A DNA stretch of 64,000 nt, taken from Acorus gramineus (Eukaryota; Streptophyta; Magnoliopsida; Acorales; Acoraceae). The notes beneath the pieces are model-generated. The model was not told the origin of the DNA. It saw nothing but the letters and a program-made list of their open reading frames with translations, and ran no database searches. Location of the stretch: contig CM060851.1 in the NCBI GenBank assembly GCA_030737835.1, positions 6,499,635 to 6,563,634 of the forward strand. Reading direction: 5' to 3'. The position numbers were made by a program, and so were the translations under genes. How positions within the stretch are numbered: position 1 is the stretch's first letter; each line of letters starts with the position of its first letter. Below, piece by piece: positions 11,290 through 23,029 of this stretch.

Positions 11290-11340
11290 CAGAGCGGCCC
11301 ATCTCTCGAGGCCCACTGTTCACGTGACACTCACGTGCGT
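11290..11340 (+). promoter_or_regulatory. HSBP promoter: paired GGCCCA and paired G-boxes
   Basis: About 110-155 bp before the HSBP ATG lie GGCCCA at about 11296 and 11310 (site-II-like) and two CACGTG G-boxes at 11321-11326 and 11332-11337. G-boxes bind bZIP/bHLH factors; GGCCCA elements are common in housekeeping plant promoters. No clean heat-shock element is seen. Confidence 0.6.
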
Positions 11341-11447
11341 ACGCACGCGTGTGGTTGTGGGGAAAGCAAAAACTCTCATTTTTTAGGGTTTCGAGAGCTT
11401 TCTCGTCTTCAAACGGTGTCTGGAAATCCGAGCAGAGAGAGCCGAAA

Positions 11448-13597
11448 ATGGTGAGTCTCTCTAAAATTCCCTCTTTTGATCCTACATTGGATCTGTTTTT
11501 TTGTTCTTATACATGTTGTTCTCGACCGCCATCGGCTTATCAATCCGATATATGGTTTCATTTGTATCTTTATATGACTTTTTGTTGATTTTTATGTGTA
11601 TATCATATCAAGGCCTAATCTGGTGATCTGGGTTTAAAATGTTAGTATCCGTTGTATTTAATGTTTACAGTGCCACATTTTCGGTCCGTCGATTATTTTT
11701 TTGCAGTCACTGATTCTAATGCAATTTGGGGTTGCAAATTTTGAAATCTTGGGTCAATACCATTGATGGGTTTTGCTTGATTTTGGGTCGATTTGGTTTT
11801 CTGTATGACTGTGTCGGTGAAGATCACGGCTCTCCGTTTCCAGGCTTGATTGTCCATAGGCCCTAACAGATTTTCTGAAATTTTGTGATTACATGGATTA
11901 GATGTTCAACGTTTCTTCTGTCTGTGCATGGGTATACATTATTTCATAGAATGCGTGCATGCAGTGGTTGTGAGATTTGTCTGATGTGATTTCACATAAT
12001 TTGGTTGATTGTGTACACACAATAACATCTTGAGATGCTTAAGGGGATATTGCTGGCTATTCTTGGAACATTATGTTTTTTGTATCACTGAACTTCCACC
12101 TTACTCTATCTGGAACACACAAGATACATTCATCATCAAAAAAGAAAAAGACGAGCACACACAAGCACCATGAAGAAAACTAACTTTGAAATGCGGAGTG
12201 ATCTGTTTAGAGTTGCATGTGGAGATAATGGGGTTACACATTTTGGGCTAAAAGCTTAAAAGGTCAAGGTAAGGTTTCTTTTTCGAGATAAAATTAGATT
12301 TTGATCACTGCAAACTTTTGTCCATTTAAAGTTTAATGTGTTATGGTTTTAAGGTTCTAAGTCGTCAAGTTGAGTTTGAAAACAGAATTTGAGTCAGAAT
12401 GGAGCTGTGTTCACATAATTCTTAGCTCTTGTTACTTGTTAGGAAGAAAGATGACAGCTGATGCATGACAATCTTTGTTGAAGTCTGTGCACCTCCTTGA
12501 GAGATTCTTTCTTTCTTTAGTGAAGCTTTATCAAGTCTGATCTTTACAAAAGTACCTCCATTTCCTCTACAAGGTGTCTGTTTGTCATTCTATATTTCTA
12601 GATTCGAAGTTTTGATAGGATTGTACTCGCACATCTGCAAATGGTGTCGGGTCCTGAAGTTGATCATGATGTATGAAATTTAAATTTGACAATCATGAAG
12701 AATGAAATATAATGCAAGCCCCCCTCCACATCACACACACAATGACAATCATAAAGAATATGTTCATCAATATATAACAGTACCATATATTCGTCTTTTT
12801 GCTTGGGAGATTTTTATAACATAGGGCAGTGCTGATGGATACAACTTGCATGTGTAATGCATTCATATGATTCACACCTTTAATCCTTAGATAAGTTAAT
12901 GAGTTTATATCACATCAAATGCAACATAAATTAGACCATCTCCGATTTTATTTCGGGTATAATTTTAGACTTTGCTTGGATTATTTTCGAAGGCCTTGAA
13001 GTATGATAAAATTAGGGTCATCATTGCGGAAACAGAATGGTTGAAACTTGAAAGTGGTTGTGGAAGAACATGTGAAATAGCATTGTTGTTAAATAAAATT
13101 GCATTGTAAATCAGAAGTGAGAGGCATGGATTATAAGAATTTTTATGATGAATAAAACAAAAATAAAATGTAATACAAATTTCATGAGATGAAATTTTAG
13201 TATTGGCCAGTTTATATAGTGACACATTACCTGCTAGGCTGCTATCAAATTCGAGGGCACAAAATGTTGAAATTGCAACTTCATGGTGCATTGGGTAATC
13301 AGAAAGGAGTTTTAGTAGGTGACTTGTTTAATTTAATGGTAATATTCTTTGCCCAAAAGGGTGGTGTTAAGTGGTGGCAAGCTACACTATATCTATCTAT
13401 CATCTCCAAGGCCCTGAGGACTTCAATTTTCAGTCCAGCAGTGGTTTGCAACTTTGCATAGTACTTCTAAAAAAATGTTCTGATTATTGGAGTGGGATCA
13501 GTGACCTCTGCTATAATTATGGATTCCAAATTCCAGCTTGTGAATCATTATTATTTGACAAAGATTGCTTCACTTATTGTTAATTTGAATGGTCCTA

Positions 13598-13633
<36 letters not shown>

Positions 13634-15855
13634 TATTGTAAAAAAGGAGTAAGGACAATGGATACAGTTATGTCGTGCTTGAAATGATTGATTTTTTTAT
13701 CGACTGAGATCTGTTTGATTGACTAGCAATCTGCATGTATGTTATCGGTGAGCATGAAAGTGAACACTACAGATATACAATTTCTGACAGTGTTCAAACA
13801 ACAAAGTTGAAAGAGTATTAAAAGAAAATATTTTGGTTAACAAGCTAATGTAGTGACTGGATGTTGATCGAGGACTTCAATTGACTTTTATGGGATTGTA
13901 GCTCGATATAGCATGACTTGGATTTAATGAATGAATTTTATGAATGTTATTATTTCAGAGAGTAATATTCCTGCAACAGGGCTTGTTACTCTTGAGCCAA
14001 ATCTGATGCATGTTCAATCCATGTTTATTCTCAAGCTGACCTGTTAGTTATGAATGATTTTATTTTTACCTTAATATGATACTCTTCTTAAAGATTTTTC
14101 ATATGCAATGATCCTGATGTTCAGTTCTTGATATATCCTTTCTCATGAAGTAGTGGAAAGTACGAACAGGATAAAAATCTTCCACAGCAGAAGCATTTAA
14201 GTTGAAGGGAACTATGTTTTAAATGAAAATTCAATTTGTCATTATAGTTTCTACATGGTGCCATTTTATCGCAGAAATAACGGTGAAAATATATATCTGC
14301 AATGCTAGCCATGAGACAATGAGTCTGTGTTGCTAAATGTAGACTAAACATTAATCGATGGCAGGAATTTATTAGAGACTGTTAATTATTCAAAAGATAA
14401 TAATATGAAAGAGGTAACTAAATATCGGTTTTGATGGCAGGATGGACATGAACCAGAGGATGCCAAGCAAAGCACTGCTGACATGACTACTTTTGTGAGC
14501 ATTTTTTCCAAGCTCTTTCGCCTACGCTTTTGCAACATGAATATAATGCTTGTAAAAAATTTGTGGAGAAAGGCCCTTAATGTTTGACCTTCCAATTATT
14601 TGATGATATTTGCATGTTGTTACTTAGGCTCAATTTGAGTTATAAACTGATGAATCCTTTGTTTTCCAGGTGCAAAACCTTCTCCAGCAGATGGTAAGTT
14701 TATTGCCATATCTTACCATGTAAATCCAAGCCAAGTTTTGAGAAATTTGATCATCATGGGCTTATTATCTTTACTGGTCCTTTTCTTTTGCAGCAAAGTA
14801 GGTTCCAAGGGATGTCTGAGAAGATTTTGACAAAGAATATCCTTTCTAACATACTTGCTGGTTTATCCATGATGAGCATAAAAGTAATGGCACTAGCACA
14901 TTATTTTTTTTTGTGTTCTTTTAATCTACTGATCTTTGGAATGCTAAATATTGGCTACTAAGTTCTCTTTTTTTTTAAAGATCGGTAGGAACCCTACCAC
15001 AGTAATTTATTAGACTCAAATGGAGTACAGTTTGAAAAGAACAAAAATGAAGTAAGATCAGTAAATGAATGTACTACTTTCTGGGCCCTGTGAAGGGAAG
15101 AAAACACAGAAAAGAACAGCTATTAAAAAAAGAAAAGGAAACAATTACAAAATAGTATCCGAAACAGCCTCAACCTAAACAGAAATATCGGCTCCAAAGT
15201 TGTTTTTTATCAACATTTGAATATTTTATAAGACGGAAGTTACTTCATGTTGATTTGATATGTTTCAACTTATTTGATGGTGACATGGATTGAACCAGAC
15301 CCCAAAGAACTTGAGCTCAAAATTCTTGCATTATTTATTGATGTGAATATATTACTGATTTAGTGATTTATGGTTGGATCTGAAAGTTCATTTATTAAGA
15401 AGCCTAGGAAATACTTTATTCAATCCTCAGTCCTTATGCAATAAGTTGTTATCTTCTCAACAAGTTTGTAGAAGGTGATTTCTTTTTTTAATTTTTTTTT
15501 TGTTTAACATCAGTTACAATCAGGATCAAACTTGTATTTGGTATGAATTTATCTTTATAGGGTTGCTGGTTGTTGCTTCATCAGTACTTCAATAGGAGTT
15601 TATATCTGTGCTTGGTTTAATCATGGTCTTTTCATTTCTTATGTTTTACTCATGAAATTAGTTATTGTGTGCATGGAAGTTCTCTGTGTATTCATTAACT
15701 GAGCTCCACTAGATGAAATGGGAAGTCGTATAGACGAGTTGGAGCGAAGCATCAATGATCTCAAAGCAGAGGTAGGGCCGGAGAGCTCCCCCTCCCCTTT
15801 GGCCCCATCAAAGGTTGTTGCAACTGATGAATCCAAAGCCGAAGGATCAGCATAA
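11448..15855 (+). CDS. HSBP: Heat shock factor binding protein (HSBP)
   Basis: Five coding exons: 11448-11450, 14441-14494, 14670-14693, 14794-14836, 15710-15855; 89 residues. The first coding exon supplies only the ATG. The protein runs MDGHEPEDAKQSTADMTTF, VQNLLQQM, QSRFQGMSEKILTK, IDEMGSRIDELERSINDLKA, then an acidic/Pro-Ser tail. This matches plant HSBP along its whole length. By family it is a small trimeric coiled coil (heptad repeat about residues 17-65) that binds the trimerisation domain of heat shock factors and dampens the heat response. Introns 1-3 are GT-AG. Intron 4 (14837-15709) begins ATATCCTTT and ends AC, with TTCATTAAC at 15691-15699 as branch site, the hallmarks of a U12-type AT-AC intron. 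No GT-AG alternative joins the frames with the conserved KID(E/D)MG sequence. Confidence 0.92.
13596..13635. repeat. (TA)n-(TATG)n microsatellite
   Basis: TA repeats pass into about eight GTAT/TATG units within HSBP intron 1. Confidence 0.9.
14968..15200 (-). mobile_element. Possible retroelement 3' end in the HSBP AT-AC intron
   Basis: A T-run is followed by AAAGATCGGTAGGAACCC and TAATTTATTAGACTC, then purine-rich sequence. In reverse this resembles the 3' end of a poly(A) retroelement, like the T-run/ATACGCCCGTAATTTTATTA segment near 1300-1340. It would enlarge the U12-type intron. No coding remains are visible. Confidence 0.3.
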
Positions 15856-18395
15856 CTTGACAGATGGTCCGCGAACAGTTAGGATGTGGGGATCTTATCA
15901 TTTTATATATGGATGTATGAGACCATTGGTTTCCCCATCTGCTATATTTGTTTGAGAACTTTTGATGCTCCAATTAATACAGTTTACTTGGTTATTATGT
16001 TGAGATCTGGTTGGATTTTTTTGCATGTGAACAGCCAATCCTTGATGTCTGTTGTGTTTTCTTTTCCTGAGTTGGTAGAATGAGATTATAACAGCTCATT
16101 CCATGGTCTTTTTTTTTCCTGATTTCTTGACAGCTTAGATGGTGTTATTAATCTTATTGAAATCTACTGACTTATGAAGATGATGCATGTGAAACCAAAT
16201 TATTGTTATTAATCTTAATGAATTCTACTGCTCACATACTCAGCTCATGCAAAAGCACACATCAGCACATGTAATTTACTCCTGGTTTGGTAACAGATGA
16301 ACTCCAATATTAATTGGGAAACCCCTGGATGGTGGTTACATCTGGAACAAAGTTGTGTCTTTGATTTATAGATAGAGCAAACTATAGAACGGAATAGTTA
16401 CTCAAAACATAGAACAAACTATAGAAAGTATAGTTATTCAAAACACACCAAAGAAACCAAAGCAGAAAAAAAACCTAGCACAAATGGTTTTTACATTGTC
16501 CCGCGACAAGCTTTGAGAGAGACAAACCCCTGCACTAACCAAGATTTTGAAATGATAGGCATAGATTAGATCAACATCAGTGAATATCTTGCTTTAAGTA
16601 TCATAAGAAACCAATGTTTTTAGCTCAGATTGCTTGGAAACGCGCTCAACACCTTCATCAGATAACCCACCACCCCGAGACCTGGAAGATCATACTTTTG
16701 CCTTCACAGTCCTTGCATAAATTCAGGAATTATGGCACACTTTCTTATCCAAACACTCCCGACAACACAATATGGACACTCAGAATGCCATTGCAGGTGT
16801 AAATAGGATCCTGCACTGGTAATGATTTCCTGTGTTAAGTTGTGCAACTAACAAATTTAGCACCAAATGGGTCAAATTGGTCCATGGTCAGAAATTGCGG
16901 AGAGCATTTAGAGAAAACTGGTGGTACTTCCAAAGAGTAGGGAATGCTATCCGACCGTCCCAATGTAGAAGTAAATATATTGCTTGAACGCAGAGGTACA
17001 TAAACCACTTTAAATTACCTCGTAGAGGGAGCGTACCTGAATCCATGAAAGATGGAGGGGCTTTAGGCAGCTTCACTTCTTCTCCCATGATTTGATAGCA
17101 AACACAGATGTATCTGTCCGACAATATGGAGCAGCACACTGAGTGTTGTATCTATAAAGTTCACTGTTGGGTTTGATGATCTTTTCAAGTTTCATTTTCG
17201 GTGAGTACTTACCAGAGAATGTGAAAAGGTAACATGGAGGCTGCTTGGATTGAGTGCTGATGTTCATGAAACTGTGGATTGTCGATGATGTCATGTCCAG
17301 GCTTGAACACACTCCTGAAAACACGCCACAGAGGTAATGTGGAGGGCTGTAGGCTAGATAACATTTCAAATTTCATATTGTGGGGACACTTTTTTCTCTG
17401 TATTCCTTTGCCCGCAATTTCTTTGCAAGTTAAAGAAACTTCTGAAGTGACCTTGACTCTGCAGCCTTGTTTGTGGGATGGCAGTTCATCCCCCCATCAC
17501 AACCTCCTCGGGATATATCATAGCTGAAGAAAGCATGCAGATTTCAGAATTATTCTTCCATGCACTTGAACATAAATTCTGCTCTGCTGAGGATTGATCG
17601 CACACACAAAATCTTGTTAGAAAAAATATTCTGGGTTTGTAAAGGATGTCTTTATTTTCCATATACTCATTCAGCTTTGGGAATTTTATATGGTATATGG
17701 TAGTTCATAAATTACAATAGCTAGAGAGCAATTGATTGAGTCTTGATGAACACCCTCTTCTGGAAGCCTCTGGTTCCGCGGTTTAATTAGTTACATGTTT
17801 TGTGCAGCATACAATCCTAAAGGAATTAAAAAAATCATGGATTTTAAATGATGCAAAGATTCTGCTTTTGCCTTTTGTCTTGTTTGGTTAATCAAGCATC
17901 AATAGGTGAGACATTTGAGTCATATACATACATTTGCATGACAAGCTGAAAGTTTTTGGAAGGAAATCACAATATCACTGAAATGTATTCCTACGTTGTC
18001 CAATTCCCAGTTCAAATACATATATGACTTTTCGACATCAAAACTACTGTACAAGGCATGGACATACCGATGAGTAGAATATTAGTTACTGAATATCGTG
18101 AAGTTTTGATCTTTTGCAGACTATCACTGAAAATAGCACAGCACAATAAACAGTAATGACTCAAGCAAGTAGATCCGGATATATTGTTTTCACTGAAATA
18201 ATTAGAACTGCAGTTTCTGAAATTGAGGCATTCAATTTTTAATGCACAACTCAAAAGTCAAAACTAATGTGCTCACCAAGAGAAAAAACAATCCACGTCA
18301 AGGACGAAATACCCACCAACTGAATGTGTTGAAAAGCTCCCCCATATAGCCAATGTATAAGGAAGACCTCGATACACTGGATTGATGTGTTTATC
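15856..18395. other. Intergenic DNA between convergent HSBP and ObgM
   Basis: HSBP 3' UTR probably extends to about 16.2 kb. A minus-strand frame (17369-17073) encodes a Cys/Ser-containing stretch with FMNISTQSKQPPCYLFTFSG followed by a GTAAGT donor-like site. I do not recognise it, and no partner exons are apparent. 17950-18395 is likely ObgM 3' UTR and spacer. Confidence 0.45.
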
Positions 18396-20597
18396 TCATG
18401 AATCAATGATTATCTTATCTAAATTAAGCCTCCGCAACTCCCTGCCATCCATGAGTGCTCTAAGGCCAGCTTTCAACTCAGCTATCCCCTCCTCCAAAAC
18501 TGCACAAACGGGATATATGGGGACGTCATGTACCCTTCTTTTCAGCTCTTCAAACACATCCTCTGCATCTTCTTCATCGATCTTGTTAGCTACAACCAAA
18601 GAAGGTCGATCTGATAAGCCTCTCCGGTGATGTTCAAGCTCCAATATCAAATCCCTCAACTGCTCCCAAGGGGGAATACCCTTCCTACCATCCAGTGCCG
18701 CTGCCAGGTCCACCACATAGGCCAACACCTTTGTCCGTTCGATATGTCTCAGGAAAGCATGTCCCAGTCCCCGGTTCTCGTGTGCTCCCTTGATGAGGCC
18801 GGGAATGTCAGCCACTGTGATGGAGAAGTCATTGTAATTCAGGTTCCCAATATTCGGCCTCAGAGTGGTAAATGCATAGTGACCCACGGTGGGATTGGCC
18901 CTCGAAATGGCACCCAACAGGGTGCTTTTACCAGCATTTGGCATCCCCACGAGACCAACATCAGCAATGCTCTTCAGTTCTAATATAAGAACAGTCTCTG
19001 AGCCAGGCAAACCACGGGTGAGTGACAAAGTATTCTCATCATCGGAGTCAAGACCATACTTATGAGTTCTGGAAGACTTCTGTAGAGCAATATTACCCAA
19101 ACCACCTTCTCCTCCTCGAGCAATAAGTAGTCGTTGCCCTGGCTCTGTTAACTCTGCAACAGAATATTGTATCTCTTCTTCTTCTTCTTCTTCTTCTTCA
19201 AAATCTTCATCATCAAATTCTTCTTCATTCCCTTCTCCTATTCCTCTGATGACCTTGTCCTTCGCCTTGGCTACCTCTTCGAGTTCCAATTCAGATGTCT
19301 GCTCATCATAATCAAGGCATTCAATCTCACCTTCCACATAGACTTCAGATTTTGCATTGCTTATATGAAATGACGGAAGTGTAGATTCTGAATCGTCCAT
19401 GTATGGATCATTAGAACCACTGCGAGAAGTGTGTTTTTTCCTTTTTGTCAAAGACGACAAATTGTGTGTGTTGAGTTTTTGCAATGTCCCCCGATTGACC
19501 TCCTTTGGGGAATCCAATTGCTGAGTAGACAGTGAGGTATCGGATTCAGCATTATCCGGGATATCCCAAGGCTGCAGCGAAACAACAGAATTGTCGACCA
19601 CATCTAAAGGAGCTTCACCTATAACTAGATGGATTACAGTGCCAACCGGTACATGGGCAACCTATCCAACACGTTCAACATAAATGAATACAACAATATA
19701 AACAAAATTACACAGAGTGAAAATTTTGTGAGCACTAAAAGAATGCTTATGAAAAATAACCTTATCTGCCCCTCGACTCCCAATCATGTTCTTCGAAGCT
19801 CCGTGCCCCCCTCGTTTCGCATTCTGAATAAAGAACATATACATCCATCATTCAAGGATTTCTTCATATATTGATCGATCAAACACATTAACAGCATCGA
19901 ACGCAAAAGACATGAATTCAAAGTGAACAAATTCAAGAGACTTATTGCAACATACCAGATGATGCTGCAGACCGCTGAAGTCCCATATATCTGAAGAGCA
20001 TTCCAAAATCACATCACCACCCCTTCCACCATTACCACCTACACGATCACGTATAGAAATGCGTGAGAAAAGACTATGATTGTTGATGTCATTGTATAAC
20101 ATGAAATTTCTATTATCCATGAAGAACAATATAGACATGCATGTTCAAAAACAAGTTTGAATTCCAATAAAACTCAAACCCACCATCGGGTCGACCACGA
20201 CGATCATGGCGGCTGCGTTGGTAGCTGAAACACCCATTGCCACCTTCCCCTCCTTTCGCCCAAAGCCTGGACCTATCCACCATCCTCCTCTCCTAAGGAA
20301 ATTAAAAAAAAAAAAAAAAACACCAATGAAAAATAATGGCTGAACATAGAATGAACAAATGAACACCCAATAAAAAAACCTTCAGAAAACCTACATTTTA
20401 AAAAACACAACCATACTAATAACAAGAGAAAAGATAGAAGGAGAGACCTGTAAAGGAGCAATCTTGCCTTTCTTGTGTGAACTATAGAGAGAGGAAGGGA
20501 CCCTGGTATAAGAAAGGTTGCAAAGGCTCAGCTTTTGATAACATGGAAGTACTCGGCGTAGCCACCAAACCATATCTCTATCTGTCTCCTCTGTCAT
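18396..20597 (-). CDS. OBGM: Obg-family GTPase, mitochondrial type (ObgM)
   Basis: Five exons: 20597-20448, 20292-20184, 20038-19956, 19823-19761, 19661-18396; 556 residues, or 548 if translation starts at the second Met (20573). The shorter form gives a better Arg-rich presequence, MVWWLRRVLPCYQKL. An Obg fold with Gly-rich repeats (KGGEGGNGCFSYQRSRHD; GGNGGRGGDVILECSSDIWD) is followed by a Ras-like G domain: P-loop GMPNAGKST (374-382), DIPG (420-423), NKID (494-497). This order and the wording match the plant mitochondrial Obg (ObgM) rather than plastid ObgC. The family works in late large-subunit ribosome assembly. Between the Obg fold and the G domain lies a long insert of about 150 residues ending in a nine-Glu run encoded by a CTT/TTC-type repeat at 19172-19198; plant ObgM proteins share an acidic insert here. 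All introns are GT-AG. Confidence 0.93.
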
Positions 20598-20984
20598 TTG
20601 ATAACATGTTATAAAGATAAGTGAATTTCAGTCATTCTACAAGAAGTTCATTGAAATCTAGTCCATCATATTAACAAATAACATGAGTGAACCCGGATAC
20701 ATATTCATTGACAAGCTCAGAAATTTTAAAAAGGGATAATCAAATTGTGTTCTTCTACAATGTCCAGTTCCCAATTCGCACATACGTACAAATATTGATT
20801 GATAGGATAACTGAATCATGAAGTTGATGACTTTCGATAACAAACCATAACGAATTGTGATGGTCAATCAAAACAGACCCTAATAGACGATCGGACCCAC
20901 GAAAACAACTCGAACAAATGCGCGTACCTTCCTGGTCTGGTAGAAGAACCGGGTGAGGTCGTCCCCTGCCGTTTCAAGACTTCA

Positions 20985-21117
20985 GGGGAAGGGGGGAAGG
21001 GAGAAGAGGCAGATAGAGGTGGAGGAGAGCCCGCCTCGGGATTCGGGGAGGCGGGCGCGAGGCAGAGCTGGGTCTTGCCGCAACCGCTCAACGAGGCGAG
21101 CTCGGTCACCGAGGATT
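20985..21117 (-). pseudogene. XRCC3-like (RAD51 paralogue) gene fragment
   Basis: Minus-strand translation gives SSVTELASLSGCGKTQLCL, very like the Walker A region of plant XRCC3 (family wording: S-L/V-TEI...ESGCGKTQLCL). After a one-base frame change it continues RLPESRGGLSSTSICL, like the next family block. Upstream in frame is a TAA, and downstream the second frame meets TGA. The first Gly of the P-loop is absent (ALS-SGCGKT context). It therefore looks like a frameshifted piece of a homologous-recombination gene, not a functional one. It lies 390-520 bp upstream of ObgM, inside its promoter region. GC content is far above the surroundings. Confidence 0.5.
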
Positions 21118-21349
21118 TTTAAGATGGTGAAGATGGAGGAGTAGGTGTTGGGGAAGCTGGGGCCTGCAAGAACTCAAATAGGAGGTTGGAGAAGAGAGAG
21201 GAAGAAGGGGTGGGTTTGCAGGGTGTTGTTCAATCATTTTATTGTGGGGGTGGGTTCGCAGTTTTAAAAAAACTGAAAGAGTGGATAAAGATAATGATGG
21301 GGTGGATTAGTTAAGTATCGGGGTGGAAATAATGGACCCTAGTCCTTAA

Positions 21350-23005
21350 TTTGGACAGAGTATTGGGTGCCTGGATTGGGATTGAGAATCCCAATCCAGG
21401 TCAATAATTTGTTTGGATAATTTTTAAAAGGGGGATTGTGATTGGAAGAAAGGGATTGAGAATCCTTTATTAGGGGGATTGAGAATCTCACTCAAGAGGT
21501 GGTATTCCTCCAATCCCTATCTAGGTGGATTGAAAAAAAAGACTTTTTTACCCAAATTTTTCATCTCCCTTTTTTAATAATTGATTTTTCTCTTCCTTGT
21601 CAATCCCAAACCATTCTCGCCGCAGGAACAATTTTTCCATCTCCACCGGCCAATAATATATATAAAAAACAAAGACCTCCTTTTATAGCCCCTCTGTAAG
21701 ACCAAAGAAACTTCTTCTTCGTTTAATTTTTTTTTTTGTGCTTATGTGTCATCATAGCATTGGATTTCATTCGTTTTTAAATATTGTTTTTACGTTTATT
21801 AGTTATTCATTTTGTTTTTATATTGATTTTTTTTTTGTGCTTACGTGTCATCAACGCATGGATTTCATCTGTATTTAATTATTTTTTTTATGTTTGTTAG
21901 TTTATAGACCCTCTGTAAGACAAACCTTTTCCACATTATGATGATCTTGCACTTGTGTTTGAAAAAGACCGAGCTAATGGGAGAGGATGTTTCACACCTA
22001 CAGAACTCATAGAAGATGTAGAACAAAATATTAATCCACACAATCAGGATGAAGGCTTGGAGAACATTGTTAATGAGGATATTTCAGTGACCCAACCACG
22101 GCGGACAACACCGACTGGGGAAGAGGGAACACAGAGTCTTAGGAAGAGAAGGAAAAGCTTTAATTCTTTCACGACAGAATTTTCTAACTTGGTAGAGGCT
22201 TTTAAACTTTCAGCCAATACAATTGCAGATAGTCTTAACAAGCCTGATGAAGTCACAGTTAGAATGGATAAAGTTTTTTCTGACGTGTTCAACATATTGG
22301 GTAGGGATGATGGGCCTCGTTGTTTGCGAGTAACTGAAATTATAATGCGTGATCCTGTGAAAGTTAATTTGCTCTCAAACATGCCTGAAGAACTGAAGAA
22401 GGATTGTCTTTCATCTTTACTTCTATCAGAATAATTAATCAGGCGAATGGCTTTTGAATTGAGGTTGTGAACTCCCGTGTTAATTTGTTTATGTGTGTCA
22501 ACTCTAGTGTTGATTTACTTATGTGTTTAGAGTAAGAAAACTTATCTGATTATTTTTCACTAATTTTTTAGTATTTCCTATTAAGAATTTATTTTATTTT
22601 ACTTTGTTGTCAACATATTGGTTGTTGATGTTACAACATTGAAGAAAAGTTTTTTTTCAAAAAATCATGAATTTCGATGCTTAACATTGTAAAGAAAGAA
22701 TGTTTGTTAAAATTTTATTAAATAAAGGATAATTTTGGAAGATGTGTGTGTATTAGATGATGTAAAATTGACTATGAGTTAACATATATTTGATTTTGTA
22801 GAAAGGGTATTTTTAGAAATATATATTTTTTATATTGTAATCCAGGCAATACTAAACACATGATTGGGATTGGGAATCTCAATCATGTTTTCTGAATCAT
22901 GTTTCTTACCAAACAGGTTGATAGGATTCTCAATCCCAATCCACCTGGATTTGGAATCCTAGGATTCACATAATCCCAATCCCACTTGTCAACCAAACAG
23001 GCCAT
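21350..23005 (+). mobile_element. Internally deleted PIF/Harbinger-like transposon
   Basis: The right end, reverse complemented, begins GGCCTGTTTGGTTGACAAGT and continues with GGATTGGGATT and GATTGAGAATCC motifs. The left side carries GCCTGGATTGGGATTGAGAATCC repeats. The interior keeps a C-terminal piece of the accessory Myb/SANT-like protein (21919-22434) but no transposase. The noncoding part at 21682-21930 contains an imperfect direct duplication of about 220 bp period, starting CCCTCTGTAAGAC twice. The left terminus looks truncated, and no clear 3-bp target site is seen. Confidence 0.6.
21919..22434 (+). pseudogene. Myb/SANT-like protein fragment of a Harbinger element
   Basis: An open frame of 171 codons begins DKPFPHYDDLALVFEKDRANG and runs to TAA at 22432-22434. 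The wording is typical of the end of the Myb/SANT-like domain followed by the acidic linker and C-terminal helix region of plant Harbinger accessory proteins and their domesticated relatives. An acceptor-like TAAG precedes it. The N-terminal DNA-binding half is missing, and no ATG precedes the conserved part, so it is probably non-functional. A basic stretch SLRKRRKSF may be a nuclear localisation signal. Confidence 0.6.
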
Positions 23006-23029
23006 AGGGTCTTAGTTTGAGAGTCTCTA

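Noticed and set aside
14837-15709. Reading through exon 4 of HSBP into KNILSN as an alternative C-terminus
   Set aside because: It would delete the second half of the conserved coiled coil, and the frame soon stops, whereas the AT-AC join restores the family sequence exactly.
18627-18983. 118-codon plus-strand frame
   Set aside because: Antisense to the ObgM G domain.
21955-22434. Host Myb transcription factor gene
   Set aside because: Lacks the DNA-binding half and a start, and is flanked by Harbinger-like terminal sequence, so it is a transposon accessory fragment.
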